From assembly GCA_035761045.1 (NCBI GenBank), contig DASTRU010000195.1, positions 1 to 7,322 on the forward strand: 7,322 nt of DNA, read 5' to 3'. Position numbers and translations under genes: made by a program. This DNA is from DASTRU01 sp035761045. Its GTDB lineage: Bacteria; Pseudomonadota; Gammaproteobacteria; Burkholderiales; Burkholderiaceae_E. Shown piece after piece: positions 1 to 6,346 of the stretch (positions are counted from its first letter, which is position 1; every line of letters starts with the position of its first letter). Under the pieces are notes generated by a model. The model was not told where the DNA came from, did no database searches, and saw only the letters and a list, made by a program, of their open reading frames with translations.

Positions 1-1
1 A

Positions 2-559
2 TACGCGGCGCGCGCGGCGTTTGGCGTCGCCGTCTCGCGCTTGCGCAAGTTGCTCGGCTGTGCCGAAGCCTTGGTGGTCGGCGAGGGCCGCTGCGCGCTC
101 GCCCATGAATGGGTCGGCACCGATACCGCCGCGTTCGAGCATGCCGTGCGCGAGGCCCGCGCACCGCGCGGCACGACGGCCAGCGACGGCGAAACCCTGC
201 GCGTCGCCGAACGATTGCTGGCGCTGTACCGCACCGACTTCCTGGCCGGCGAAAGCGAGGCGCCCTGGGCGATCGAAGCGCGCGTGCGGTATCGCGGCAT
301 GTTCGTGCAGGCCGTCGAGCATGTGCTGACCGCCGGATTGCTGGCCCGCGACTTGTCGGCGGTGATCGCGCTTGGCGAACGCGCGATCGAAATCGAGCCA
401 TTGGCCGAGCATGTGTATCAGTTGCTCATCAACGCCTATTTGCACAGCGGCCGCGCGGCCGATGCGAAGCGCGTGTTTCGGCGCTGCGAACAAATGCTGT
501 CGGTCATGCTGGGCATGCCGCCCTCGGCCGAGCTGCGCGCGCTGGTCGCGAAGGCGTGA
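2..559 (+). CDS. BTAD-domain transcriptional regulator (SARP/AfsR-like), C-terminal part; 5' end outside window
   Basis: An open frame enters from the left edge and ends at TGA 557-559, showing 185 residues. The first ~37 look like the end of an OmpR/SARP-type winged helix: AVSRLRKLLG matches the usual SRLRRxLG recognition-helix region, followed by VVGEGRCAL, the β-hairpin wing. Residues ~40-185 match a bacterial transcriptional activator domain (BTAD), an all-helical TPR-like fold. Its hallmarks are visible: YRTDFLAGESEAPWAIEAR, then a helix pair with ALGERAIEIEPLAEHVYQLL, then AYLHSGRAADAKRVFRRCEQ and LGMPPSAELRAL. BTAD proteins are DNA-binding transcriptional activators, cytoplasmic in action. 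In proteobacteria this wHTH-BTAD block is often the C-terminal end of a much larger protein with ATPase or TPR parts, which cannot be checked here. A TTG at position 41 could be read as a start, but it would cut the winged helix, so I treat the gene as truncated by the window. It converges on the 540-residue gene, with an 82-bp gap. Confidence 0.85.
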   Translation, partial: YAARAAFGVAVSRLRKLLGCAEALVVGEGRCALAHEWVGTDTAAFEHAVREARAPRGTTASDGETLRVAERLLALYRTDFLAGESEAPWAIEARVRYRGMFVQAVEHVLTAGLLARDLSAVIALGERAIEIEPLAEHVYQLLINAYLHSGRAADAKRVFRRCEQMLSVMLGMPPSAELRALVAKA

Positions 560-641
560 CGCGCGCGCGATATCGGCGGGCTGGTCGGCGAAAACGAGGC
601 GGGTGGCGGGCATGACGGGGCGCGGGCGGGATATACGAGGG
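560..641. other. Convergent intergenic gap, no clear terminator
   Basis: This short region lies between the stop codons of two converging genes (TGA 557-559 on +, TGA read from 642-644 on -). It is very GC-rich. I see no stem followed by a T-run on either strand, so termination here is either Rho-dependent or runs into the opposite gene. Confidence 0.4.
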
Positions 642-2264
642 TCACGACGCTGGTTCGACCCGCACGGGTTGCAAGGCATGCACGAGGTCGAGCGTATGGC
701 GCGCCGCCTGCTCGTAATACGCGGCAGCGAGCTTCAAGCCGCGCTCCAATCCCAGCGAAATAACGTGATCGGCAAGCTCTAGCGGTCGCGCCATGGCCGT
801 GAAGCGCGGCGCAAGCTCCCACGCGTTATCGGGCAATCTGGCGATAACCTCGTGCGCCATCGCGCCGAGCAATCCACTTGCGAACTCCTCGGACGGTAAA
901 AGCGCGGGTTCGTAACGCGCCAACGCATCGACTTCGTGAATACCGGCGAGCGCGCTGGCGGCCGGTAAATCAACGAGCGCGTCGCGCACCAAATCAAACC
1001 CAGTGCCGCGACCGCGCACCGCGTCGAGCGCGGCGCCCACCTTGTGGCCGAGATCCACGCATTGCGCCCATTGCGGCGTGGCGTGAGCATCGACGAGCTC
1101 TTCGAGCAGCGGCGTCTTGAATCGCTGCACGAGGATGTCGACGAACCACCGGCAATGCCGCACTTGTCCCAGCCAGCCCGCGATGTTTTCGTAATACCGC
1201 GTGACATCGCGCAAGGCCTCGGTTGGATAGCCCAGGCGATCGTACAAACCACGATGCGGCGGATCGGCCCCCATGCCGTTGAGATTGACGTTGATGAAGT
1301 GATGCCACGTGGAGTCGCACACGATGCGACCCACGCCCACGCGATGGCCGTCGTAGGCGGAGATCAGGCCGATGCAACGCGGCCGTGTTGGGCCTTGATC
1401 AACATGTCGAGCGCTGCTCAACGCCGTGGCGACAATCTCCGGCGACAAGCGCACCCTGGAGAACGGCAACATCGGAAACTCGTTGGGATCCACGCCGTTG
1501 ACCAACGCGTACGCATCGCCCAACGCGATGCCGCTTAGGCATTCGACATCGCGCGGCGGGCGCGGCAAGACGCTGATCGCGCCGAACGACGCGCCACTTC
1601 GCGCGCCTTGGCGCATGAGCGGATGCACGATCCAGCAGCGCGGCGCTTGCGACGACACATGCGCGAAAACGCGGCGCGGCGCGATGTCGCATCCGTCGTA
1701 AAGCATCGGCACGTTGTCGTAGCGCGGACGACCTGGGCTCGGTGGACCAAACCATGCGCGCATCTTGCGTACGCGTGGCAAGCGCGCCGAAAGGCCACTG
1801 CCCAAATGCTCGTGATCGCCGGTCGCGAAGACACCGCCGCGCGCTTGCATGAACCGCGCGATCACACGAACTTCATCGTCGGCGATGGGCACGGTGCCGC
1901 TACCAAATAACCATATCTGATCGAAGTGACGATCGTCGCCATGCATGAGCGCCTCGGGGCGATTGGCGTCGATGAAGCGGAAATCGCGCAAGAAGGCGAA
2001 GCGCGTCTTGATCGCGACGCTCGCCTTGCGTTCGTTGTCGTCGCGATGCGCGATCGTTACGATGGGATGCAGACCAAATGGATCGCTCGTGGCCAAGGTG
2101 CCGAGCAATTCGGTGAGGCCCAATCCGTTGGATTCGTTGAAATCGAGCGCTCCATCGGCGACGACCAAAATACGCTGCCGACACGCACGCCACGGCGCGA
2201 GCGCCTGCTCGAGCCATGGCGGTTGAATACGTTCGGCGCCAAACGCGCCCGATGGGGCATGCAT
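642..2264 (-). CDS. Uncharacterised 540-residue protein with GATase1/ThuA-like N-terminal fold
   Basis: I do not recognise this protein by name. The start is ATG (read from 2262-2264), preceded by GGGAG at 6-nt spacing, which fixes the start well. There is no signal peptide or convincing membrane segment, so it is probably cytoplasmic. Residues ~30-160 have an alternating β/α pattern with hydrophobic strands RILVVADGALDF (31-42), FDQIWLFG (114-121) and GGVFATGDHEHLGSGL (143-158). This resembles class I glutamine-amidotransferase or ThuA-like folds, but no Cys nucleophile motif (GxCxG) is seen at the expected turn. Residues ~160-335 are rich in Pro, Arg and Gly and end in the conspicuous motif DSTWHHFINVNLNG (317-330), whose paired His could be catalytic or metal-binding. 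Residues ~350-540 read as almost entirely α-helical (for example YYENIAGWLGQVRH, PLLEELVDAH, LERGLKLAAAYYEQAARH). It is convergent with the BTAD regulator and divergent from the DUF1643-like gene, and appears monocistronic. Coding quality is good throughout; function is unknown. Confidence 0.85.
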   Translation of the reverse strand: MHAPSGAFGAERIQPPWLEQALAPWRACRQRILVVADGALDFNESNGLGLTELLGTLATSDPFGLHPIVTIAHRDDNERKASVAIKTRFAFLRDFRFIDANRPEALMHGDDRHFDQIWLFGSGTVPIADDEVRVIARFMQARGGVFATGDHEHLGSGLSARLPRVRKMRAWFGPPSPGRPRYDNVPMLYDGCDIAPRRVFAHVSSQAPRCWIVHPLMRQGARSGASFGAISVLPRPPRDVECLSGIALGDAYALVNGVDPNEFPMLPFSRVRLSPEIVATALSSARHVDQGPTRPRCIGLISAYDGHRVGVGRIVCDSTWHHFINVNLNGMGADPPHRGLYDRLGYPTEALRDVTRYYENIAGWLGQVRHCRWFVDILVQRFKTPLLEELVDAHATPQWAQCVDLGHKVGAALDAVRGRGTGFDLVRDALVDLPAASALAGIHEVDALARYEPALLPSEEFASGLLGAMAHEVIARLPDNAWELAPRFTAMARPLELADHVISLGLERGLKLAAAYYEQAARHTLDLVHALQPVRVEPAS

Positions 2265-2270
2265 GCGAAT

Positions 2271-2275
2271 CTCCC
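2271..2275 (-). promoter_or_regulatory. Shine-Dalgarno for the 540-residue gene
   Basis: On the minus strand the sequence reads GGGAG, then six bases, then ATG. This is a near-consensus ribosome binding site and supports the start at 2264 over internal alternatives. Confidence 0.7.
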
Positions 2276-2282
2276 AAACACG

Positions 2283-2306
2283 CTGTTCCGCGCGAAGGTG
2301 GAACAG
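2283..2306. repeat. Perfect 7-bp inverted repeat in the leader of the 540-residue gene
   Basis: CTGTTCC (2283-2289) and GGAACAG (2300-2306) are exact inverted complements separated by 10 bases. The element lies 18 bases upstream of the minus-strand start codon, just beyond its Shine-Dalgarno. It could be an operator for a dimeric repressor (arm centres 17 bp apart) or an mRNA hairpin in the 5' leader. No T-run follows on either strand, so it is not a terminator. Function is inferred from position only. Confidence 0.55.
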
Positions 2307-2307
2307 G

Positions 2308-2324
2308 CTAGGTCAATACCCTAG
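2308..2324. repeat. Short inverted repeat CTAGG-N7-CCTAG
   Basis: CTAGG (2308-2312) and CCTAG (2320-2324) are inverted complements around seven bases. The element is directly adjacent to the 7-bp inverted repeat. On the minus strand the right arm overlaps TAGGGT (2323-2318), a poor -10-like hexamer. Arms of five are weak evidence, so I list it because of the crowded context. Confidence 0.3.
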
Positions 2325-2334
2325 TGCGAGGCCG

Positions 2335-2352
2335 CTAACCGTTCACTAACCG
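2335..2352 (-). promoter_or_regulatory. Tandem heptamer CGGTTAG with 11-bp period; candidate SARP/OmpR-type operator
   Basis: On the minus strand the heptamer CGGTTAG occurs twice in the same orientation (2352-2346 and 2341-2335), separated by the four bases TGAA, so the period is exactly 11 bp. This geometry is the known binding-site layout for SARP-family winged-helix regulators (heptameric direct repeats on one face of the helix near the -35 region) and resembles OmpR-family sites. It lies 71 bases upstream of the start of the 540-residue gene. A weak TAGGGT hexamer follows 11 bases downstream and could act as a -10. Which protein binds is inference; the BTAD regulator at the left edge is the obvious candidate. 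Confidence 0.4.
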
Positions 2353-2361
2353 ATTCCGACA

Positions 2362-2375
2362 CGAAAGCGGTTTCG
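2362..2375. repeat. 5-bp inverted repeat CGAAA-GCGG-TTTCG
   Basis: CGAAA (2362-2366) and TTTCG (2371-2375) flank GCGG in the divergent intergenic region between the 540-residue gene and the DUF1643-like gene. It is a small perfect dyad that could be part of a promoter operator, but its length allows chance occurrence. Confidence 0.25.
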
Positions 2376-2440
2376 CGCGAGTCGTTAAGCTGTTGGCTTT
2401 GCCACGGTGCGTTCGCGCGCGTTCAACCTGTCGTTCACTT

Positions 2441-3103
2441 ATGCATGTCGTCAACGATCGTCGTTATGTTTGCTGGGGCTTGTTCCATGACTGGGACGAC
2501 GCGCGCGCGGATTTCCGGCGTCGCGCGGTGCTTGAAATCCATGCGATGGATCGTCCCGCCACCACGCCTCAACCCATGAGCGCGTTAAGCACCCGGCCCG
2601 ACGCCGTCGTGGTGATGATGAATCCCGGTTCATCCGCGCCACGCCCCGGATTCGAAGGGCGCGAGTGGACGAACCAGCTCGTGCCGGCCAAGCCCGACGC
2701 GGTTCAGTACCAAGTCATGCGCTTGATGGGCCTTGCGCGCTGGACGCACGTGCGGGTCGTGAACCTCGCCGATATTCGCGCGGCCAAAAGCGCCGATCTG
2801 TATGCGTTAATTGAATCGGGCGCGAGCGAGCACGACCTGGGCGCGATCTTCGCGAACGCGAATGCGGCCGTGACGCCCGACGTCGCGCGTGCCGAGCACG
2901 TGGTGTGCGCCTGGGGATTGGACCGTCGGCTCGCCCCCTTGGCACGGCAAGCGCAAGCATGGATCGACGCGAGCGGCGCCACCACGATGGGTTGGCGCGC
3001 CGATGCCGACTTTCCCGCGTGGCGCTATCCGAAGCCGGTTGGCAATTGGAATTTAGCGGTGGAATGGCTTGAACGCGTGAGCGGTCAACTGACATCGGCC
3101 TAG
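2441..3103 (+). CDS. DUF1643-like protein
   Basis: A 220-residue soluble protein with no signal peptide or membrane segment. Three hallmarks of the DUF1643 family appear in order: a hydrophobic strand ending in VVVMMNPGSS (N61, P62; the family has a LNPSTA-like motif), VVNLADIRA (N108, L109; family vvNLfa-like) and VVCAWGLD (W158, G159; family aWG motif). The end (FPAWRYPKPVGNW) occupies the place of the family's terminal HP-like motif. DUF1643 proteins have no established biochemical role, so I assign none. The start at ATG 2441 is chosen because an in-frame TTG at 2393 would add sixteen Arg- and Cys-rich residues with no homology feel. Neither start has a good Shine-Dalgarno, which leaves the start uncertain. 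The gene is divergent from the 540-residue gene and 60 bases upstream of the exporter operon, and could be cotranscribed with the latter. Confidence 0.7.
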   Translation: MHVVNDRRYVCWGLFHDWDDARADFRRRAVLEIHAMDRPATTPQPMSALSTRPDAVVVMMNPGSSAPRPGFEGREWTNQLVPAKPDAVQYQVMRLMGLARWTHVRVVNLADIRAAKSADLYALIESGASEHDLGAIFANANAAVTPDVARAEHVVCAWGLDRRLAPLARQAQAWIDASGATTMGWRADADFPAWRYPKPVGNWNLAVEWLERVSGQLTSA

Positions 3104-3150
3104 CGCTACATTGCCTTTGCGCCAACGCTTATCGACTTGAACAAAAACCT

Positions 3151-3155
3151 AGGAA
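3151..3155 (+). promoter_or_regulatory. Shine-Dalgarno for the adaptor gene
   Basis: AGGAA lies eight bases before ATG 3164. This decides the start against an in-frame TTG at 3137, which would place the ribosome site inside the coding sequence. Confidence 0.65.
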
Positions 3156-3163
3156 TTTCGCGC

Positions 3164-4429
3164 ATGAATACGCCTCGCGATTCGTATCACGACGACAGTT
3201 CGCCCACGGCCGCGTCGAGCAATGCGCTGGACGCGCTGCGCATTGACCGCTCGGCCGCGCCGAGGTCCGGGCGCAAACCTCGGCGTCGCGCGTTGTGGGT
3301 CGCGCTTGCGATTGGCGTTGTCGTCGTTGGAGCGGGTGTGTCGCGCTTGATCGTTCAACGCGCCACGCCGGTGGAAATCGCCACCATCGCGACCGTGGTG
3401 CCCACGCAAGCATTGACGACCTTGAACGCCACCGGCCGCGTGGTGGCGCAACGGCGCGCCGCGGTGTCGAGCAAGGGCAGCGGTCGACTTGAAGTGCTCA
3501 ACGTGCAAGAAGGTCAAGCGGTCAAGGAAGGCGAAGTGCTCGCGCGCTTGGAAAACAAGGACGTGGCCGCGCAGCGCGATCAAGCGGCCGCTGGCGTGCG
3601 CCAAGCCCGCGCGAATTTGGAGCAAGGCGTCGCCGAACTCAACGACGCGCAAGCCAATCTCGAACGCCAGCAAGATTTGGCGCGGCAAGGCTTCGTGTCG
3701 GCGAGCGCGGTCGATACCGCCCTGGCGCGCGCGGCCAAGGCACGCGCATCGATCGCGAGTTACCGCGCCGCCATTGGCGTGGCCGAGGCGAATTTGCGCG
3801 TCGCCGAAGTCGCGTTCGAGCAAACCTTGATCCGCGCGCCGTTCGACGGCGTGGTGCTGACCAAGAACGCGAATGTCGGCGACATTCTCACGCCCTTCTC
3901 GGCGGCGGCCGGCACGACGGGTGCCGTCGTCACCATGGCCGACATGCGGACCTTGGAAGTGGAGGCCGATGTCTCGGAATCGAGCATTTCGAAAATCAGC
4001 GCCGAGCAACCGGCCGAGATTCAGCTCGACGCGTATCCCGCCTTGCGTCTGCTTGGCAAGGTCAATCGCATCGTGCCGACGGTGGATCGCAGCAAGGCCA
4101 CCTTGCTCGTCAAGGTCGCGTTCGTGGAGAAAGACCCGCGCGTGCTGCCCGACATGAGCGCGAAGATCGCGTTTTTGTCGCGCGTGCCCACGCCCGAGGA
4201 ACGCCAGCCCGTCATCGCCGTGCGTCCGCAAGCCGTCGTTCAGCGCGAGGGCCGCAACGTGGTGCTGGCGGTCGGTCAAGACGACCGAGTCACGATCAAG
4301 CCGGTGACGATGAGCGAGCGTATCGGCGATTTAGTTCGCGTGGACGGCGTGGCCACTGGCGAGCGCGTGGTCATCGCGCCGCCCGCCACCCTGCGCGATG
4401 GCGCGCGGGTCGTCGCGCAAGCGAAGTGA
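3164..4429 (+). CDS. Periplasmic adaptor subunit of a tripartite ABC efflux system (MacA/HlyD-like)
   Basis: A 421-residue membrane-fusion protein that would bridge the inner-membrane permease and an outer-membrane channel, or a lipid or peptide acceptor. It has a ~42-residue Arg-rich cytoplasmic tail (GRKPRRRALW just before the membrane), a single transmembrane anchor at ~43-60 (ALAIGVVVVGAGV) and then the periplasmic part. The first half of the lipoyl-like domain is at ~107-133 (EVLNVQEGQAVKEGEVLARL). An α-helical hairpin of about 70 residues (~135-205) is rich in Ala, Gln and Arg. The second lipoyl half is marked by LIRAPFDGVVL (R224-G229), followed by NVGDIL, a β-barrel region (VEADVSESSISKI) and a membrane-proximal domain ending in LRDGARVV. 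This order is the standard RND/MacA adaptor plan. The long charged N-terminal tail (~42 residues before the anchor) is longer than in E. coli MacA. It is the first gene of a three-gene operon; the next gene starts 11 bases after the stop, or overlaps it if a GTG start is used. The substrate cannot be read from the sequence. Confidence 0.9.
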   Translation: MNTPRDSYHDDSSPTAASSNALDALRIDRSAAPRSGRKPRRRALWVALAIGVVVVGAGVSRLIVQRATPVEIATIATVVPTQALTTLNATGRVVAQRRAAVSSKGSGRLEVLNVQEGQAVKEGEVLARLENKDVAAQRDQAAAGVRQARANLEQGVAELNDAQANLERQQDLARQGFVSASAVDTALARAAKARASIASYRAAIGVAEANLRVAEVAFEQTLIRAPFDGVVLTKNANVGDILTPFSAAAGTTGAVVTMADMRTLEVEADVSESSISKISAEQPAEIQLDAYPALRLLGKVNRIVPTVDRSKATLLVKVAFVEKDPRVLPDMSAKIAFLSRVPTPEERQPVIAVRPQAVVQREGRNVVLAVGQDDRVTIKPVTMSERIGDLVRVDGVATGERVVIAPPATLRDGARVVAQAK

Positions 4430-4440
4430 CGCATCACGCC

Positions 4441-5136
4441 ATGGCCGAACCGCTCATCGATATTCGCGGCGTCTCGAAAAGCTACCGGCGCGGGCATCAA
4501 ACCGTTCCGGTGCTCGCGGGCGTCGATCTCGCCATTCAAGCCGGGGATTTCGTCGCGCTCATGGGCCCTTCGGGCTCGGGCAAAAGCACGTTGCTCAATC
4601 TCATCGCGGGTATCGATAAACCCGACCACGGCGAGTTGCGCGTCGCTGGCGTGGACATCGCCTCGCTGTCGGAAACCGAACTCGCCGATTGGCGCGCGGC
4701 CAATATCGGATTCATTTTTCAGTTCTACAACCTGATGCCGGTGCTGACCGCGTTCGAAAACGTCGAGCTGCCGTTGATGCTGACCAAACTTTCGCGCGCC
4801 GAACGGCGGGCGCGGGTGGAGCTTGCCTTATCGCTCGTGGGACTGAGCGACCGCGTCAAGCATTACCCCAACGAATTGTCGGGCGGGCAGCAACAACGCG
4901 TCGCCATCGCGCGCGCCATCGTCACCGACCCGGCCGTATTAATTTGCGACGAGCCCACCGGCGACCTCGATCGCACCTCGGCGGTGGAAGTGCTGGCGCT
5001 GCTCAAGCGACTCAATAGCGAGCTTGGCAAAACGATCGTGATGGTCACGCACGACCCGCGTGCTGGCGACGCCGCGCGCCGCGTGACGTATCTCGACAAG
5101 GGCCAGTTGTCGGCGACCTCGCCATTCGCGCATTAG
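4441..5136 (+). CDS. ABC transporter ATP-binding protein (MacB/LolD-type)
   Basis: This 231-residue nucleotide-binding subunit powers the adjacent permease from the cytoplasmic face. Every canonical ATPase element is intact: Walker A GPSGSGKST (42-50), the Q-loop in FIFQFYNLMP, signature LSGGQQQRV (146-154), Walker B VLICDEPTGDLD (D170, E171 catalytic Glu) and the H-loop in MVTHDPR (H204). The FQFYNLMP and ENVELPL segments are typical of the MacB/LolD/FtsE class rather than of importers. Two starts are possible. ATG 4441 gives the usual family length. GTG 4426 overlaps the adaptor stop as GTGA and adds five residues (MTHHA), which would indicate translational coupling. Neither has a strong Shine-Dalgarno, though AAGTGA precedes ATG 4441 by 11 bases. 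The permease gene follows after eight bases, so the three genes are almost certainly one transcript. Confidence 0.93.
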   Translation: MAEPLIDIRGVSKSYRRGHQTVPVLAGVDLAIQAGDFVALMGPSGSGKSTLLNLIAGIDKPDHGELRVAGVDIASLSETELADWRAANIGFIFQFYNLMPVLTAFENVELPLMLTKLSRAERRARVELALSLVGLSDRVKHYPNELSGGQQQRVAIARAIVTDPAVLICDEPTGDLDRTSAVEVLALLKRLNSELGKTIVMVTHDPRAGDAARRVTYLDKGQLSATSPFAH

Positions 5137-5144
5137 GCCGTCCG

Positions 5145-6302
5145 ATGTTTTTCGCCAAGCTGATTCTTCGCAATGTGTTTCGCGCCAAGTTGCGCAGTGG
5201 CTTGACCATCGTCGGCTTGGTCGTCGCGATCCTCGCGTTTGGCTTATTGCAAACCGTGGTGCGCGCTTGGTATGCGGGTTCGGATGCCTCGTCGGCCGCG
5301 CGGCTCATTACCCGCAATTCAATTTCGCTGACATTTTCCATGCCGCTGTATTACCGCGAGAAGATCCGCGCGGTGCCGGGCGTGAAGGCGGTGGCCGTAA
5401 CCAATTGGTTTGGCGGCATTTGGAAGGAGCCGAAAAACTTTTTCGCGCAATTCGCCATCGATGCGCCCGCGTATTTCGGCATGTATCCCGAGTTCGTGTT
5501 CAAGCCCGACGAATACACGGCGTTCATGCGCGACCGGCGCGGCGCGGCGGTTGGCCGGCAGCTCGCGGATTTGTATGGCTTCAAGGTCGGCGACGTGGTG
5601 CCGCTTAAAGGCACGATTTATCCAGGCACCTGGGAATTCACGGTTCGCGCGATCTACGACGGCCGCGACGACGCGACCATCACGCGGCAGTTCTACTTTC
5701 ATTACGACTATCTCAACGAGGAAATGAAAAAGGGCGCGGCGCGACGCGCCGATTTGGCCGGCGTCTTCGTCGTCGCGATCGACAATCCCAATGCCTCGGC
5801 GGACATCGCGCGCGCGATCGACGCCGAATTCAAAAACTCGCTCGCCGAGACGCTCACCGAGACCGAAAAAGCGTTTCAGCTTTCGTTCGTCGCGATGGTG
5901 GAAACCATCGTGCAAGTCATTCAAGCGGTGAGCTACATCGTCATCGCGATCATCATGGCGGTGACCGCCAACACGATGGCGATGACCGCCCGCGAACGCA
6001 TCGCCGAATACGCGACGCTCAAGGCGTTGGGCTTCAAGCCGGCCACCATCGCCGGCGTCATCCTCGGCGAAGCGTTGGCGATCGCGGGTATCGGCGCGCT
6101 TATCGGCATCGCGCTCACGCCGCCGGTCGCCGCGGCGTTCCATGCGGCGACGATCACCGTCTTCGCCAAATTCCCGCTCGTGCCGCAAACCTTCGCGTTG
6201 CAGGCGTTGAGCGCGTTGGTGGTCGGCTTAGTGGCCGGATTGGTGCCTGCTTGGCGGTCGGCGCGCGTGCGCATCGTCGATGGATTACGGCACGTGGGCT
6301 AG
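5145..6302 (+). CDS. ABC transporter permease, FtsX/MacB-like
   Basis: A 385-residue inner-membrane permease with the type VII (MacB) ABC topology: transmembrane helix 1 at ~18-40 (TIVGLVVAILAFGLL), a periplasmic domain of about 210 residues, and three C-terminal helices. Helix 2 is at ~255-280 (VSYIVIAIIMAVTANTMAM), followed by the FtsX hallmark cytoplasmic coupling segment ARERIAEYATLKALGF (282-297), then helix 3 at ~300-325 and helix 4 at ~345-370. It ends with PAWRSARVRIVDGLRHVG, the usual FtsX tail that links membrane exit to the ATPase. Such permeases act as homodimers in MacB and form heterodimers in LolCDE. Here only one permease gene is present, so a homodimer is the simplest reading. 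The family drives mechanotransmission rather than classical alternating access. The start ATG 5145 follows the ATPase stop by eight bases. An in-frame end at TAG 6300-6302 closes the operon. Confidence 0.92.
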   Translation: MFFAKLILRNVFRAKLRSGLTIVGLVVAILAFGLLQTVVRAWYAGSDASSAARLITRNSISLTFSMPLYYREKIRAVPGVKAVAVTNWFGGIWKEPKNFFAQFAIDAPAYFGMYPEFVFKPDEYTAFMRDRRGAAVGRQLADLYGFKVGDVVPLKGTIYPGTWEFTVRAIYDGRDDATITRQFYFHYDYLNEEMKKGAARRADLAGVFVVAIDNPNASADIARAIDAEFKNSLAETLTETEKAFQLSFVAMVETIVQVIQAVSYIVIAIIMAVTANTMAMTARERIAEYATLKALGFKPATIAGVILGEALAIAGIGALIGIALTPPVAAAFHAATITVFAKFPLVPQTFALQALSALVVGLVAGLVPAWRSARVRIVDGLRHVG

Positions 6303-6317
6303 CGGCCGACGCTTTAC

Positions 6318-6344
6318 GGTGACAACGCCAAACGCCTTGTCGCC
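6318..6344 (+). terminator. Weak hairpin after the exporter operon
   Basis: GGTGACAA (6318-6325) can pair with TTGTCGCC (6337-6344), giving eight pairs including one G-U, around an 11-base loop, starting 15 bases after the permease stop. There is no T-run after it, so it is not a canonical intrinsic terminator. It might stabilise the mRNA 3' end or pause the polymerase. Confidence 0.25.
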
Positions 6345-6346
6345 AA

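Noticed and set aside
1044..1538. Plus-strand open frames inside the 540-residue gene (also 1926-2324)
   Set aside because: The minus-strand gene has a good ribosome site, full-length coherence and folded-protein-like hydrophobic patterning; the plus-strand frames do not.
2393..2440. TTG 2393 as start of the DUF1643-like gene
   Set aside because: It adds residues such as RCVRARSTCRS that look like translated intergenic DNA, and there is no ribosome site before it.
3137..3163. TTG 3137 as start of the adaptor gene
   Set aside because: AGGAA at ideal spacing before ATG 3164 is a better start, and the extra nine residues have no support.
3149..4279. A 376-codon open frame on the minus strand, antisense to the adaptor gene
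   Set aside because: It is His- and Arg-rich with no family motif, and mirrors the GC-biased codons of the clear adaptor gene. This is a typical shadow in high-GC DNA.
5319..6188. A 289-codon minus-strand open frame inside the permease gene
   Set aside because: It has strongly biased Arg/Asp/Glu/His composition, no domain and no Shine-Dalgarno. The plus-strand permease has clear FtsX hallmarks.
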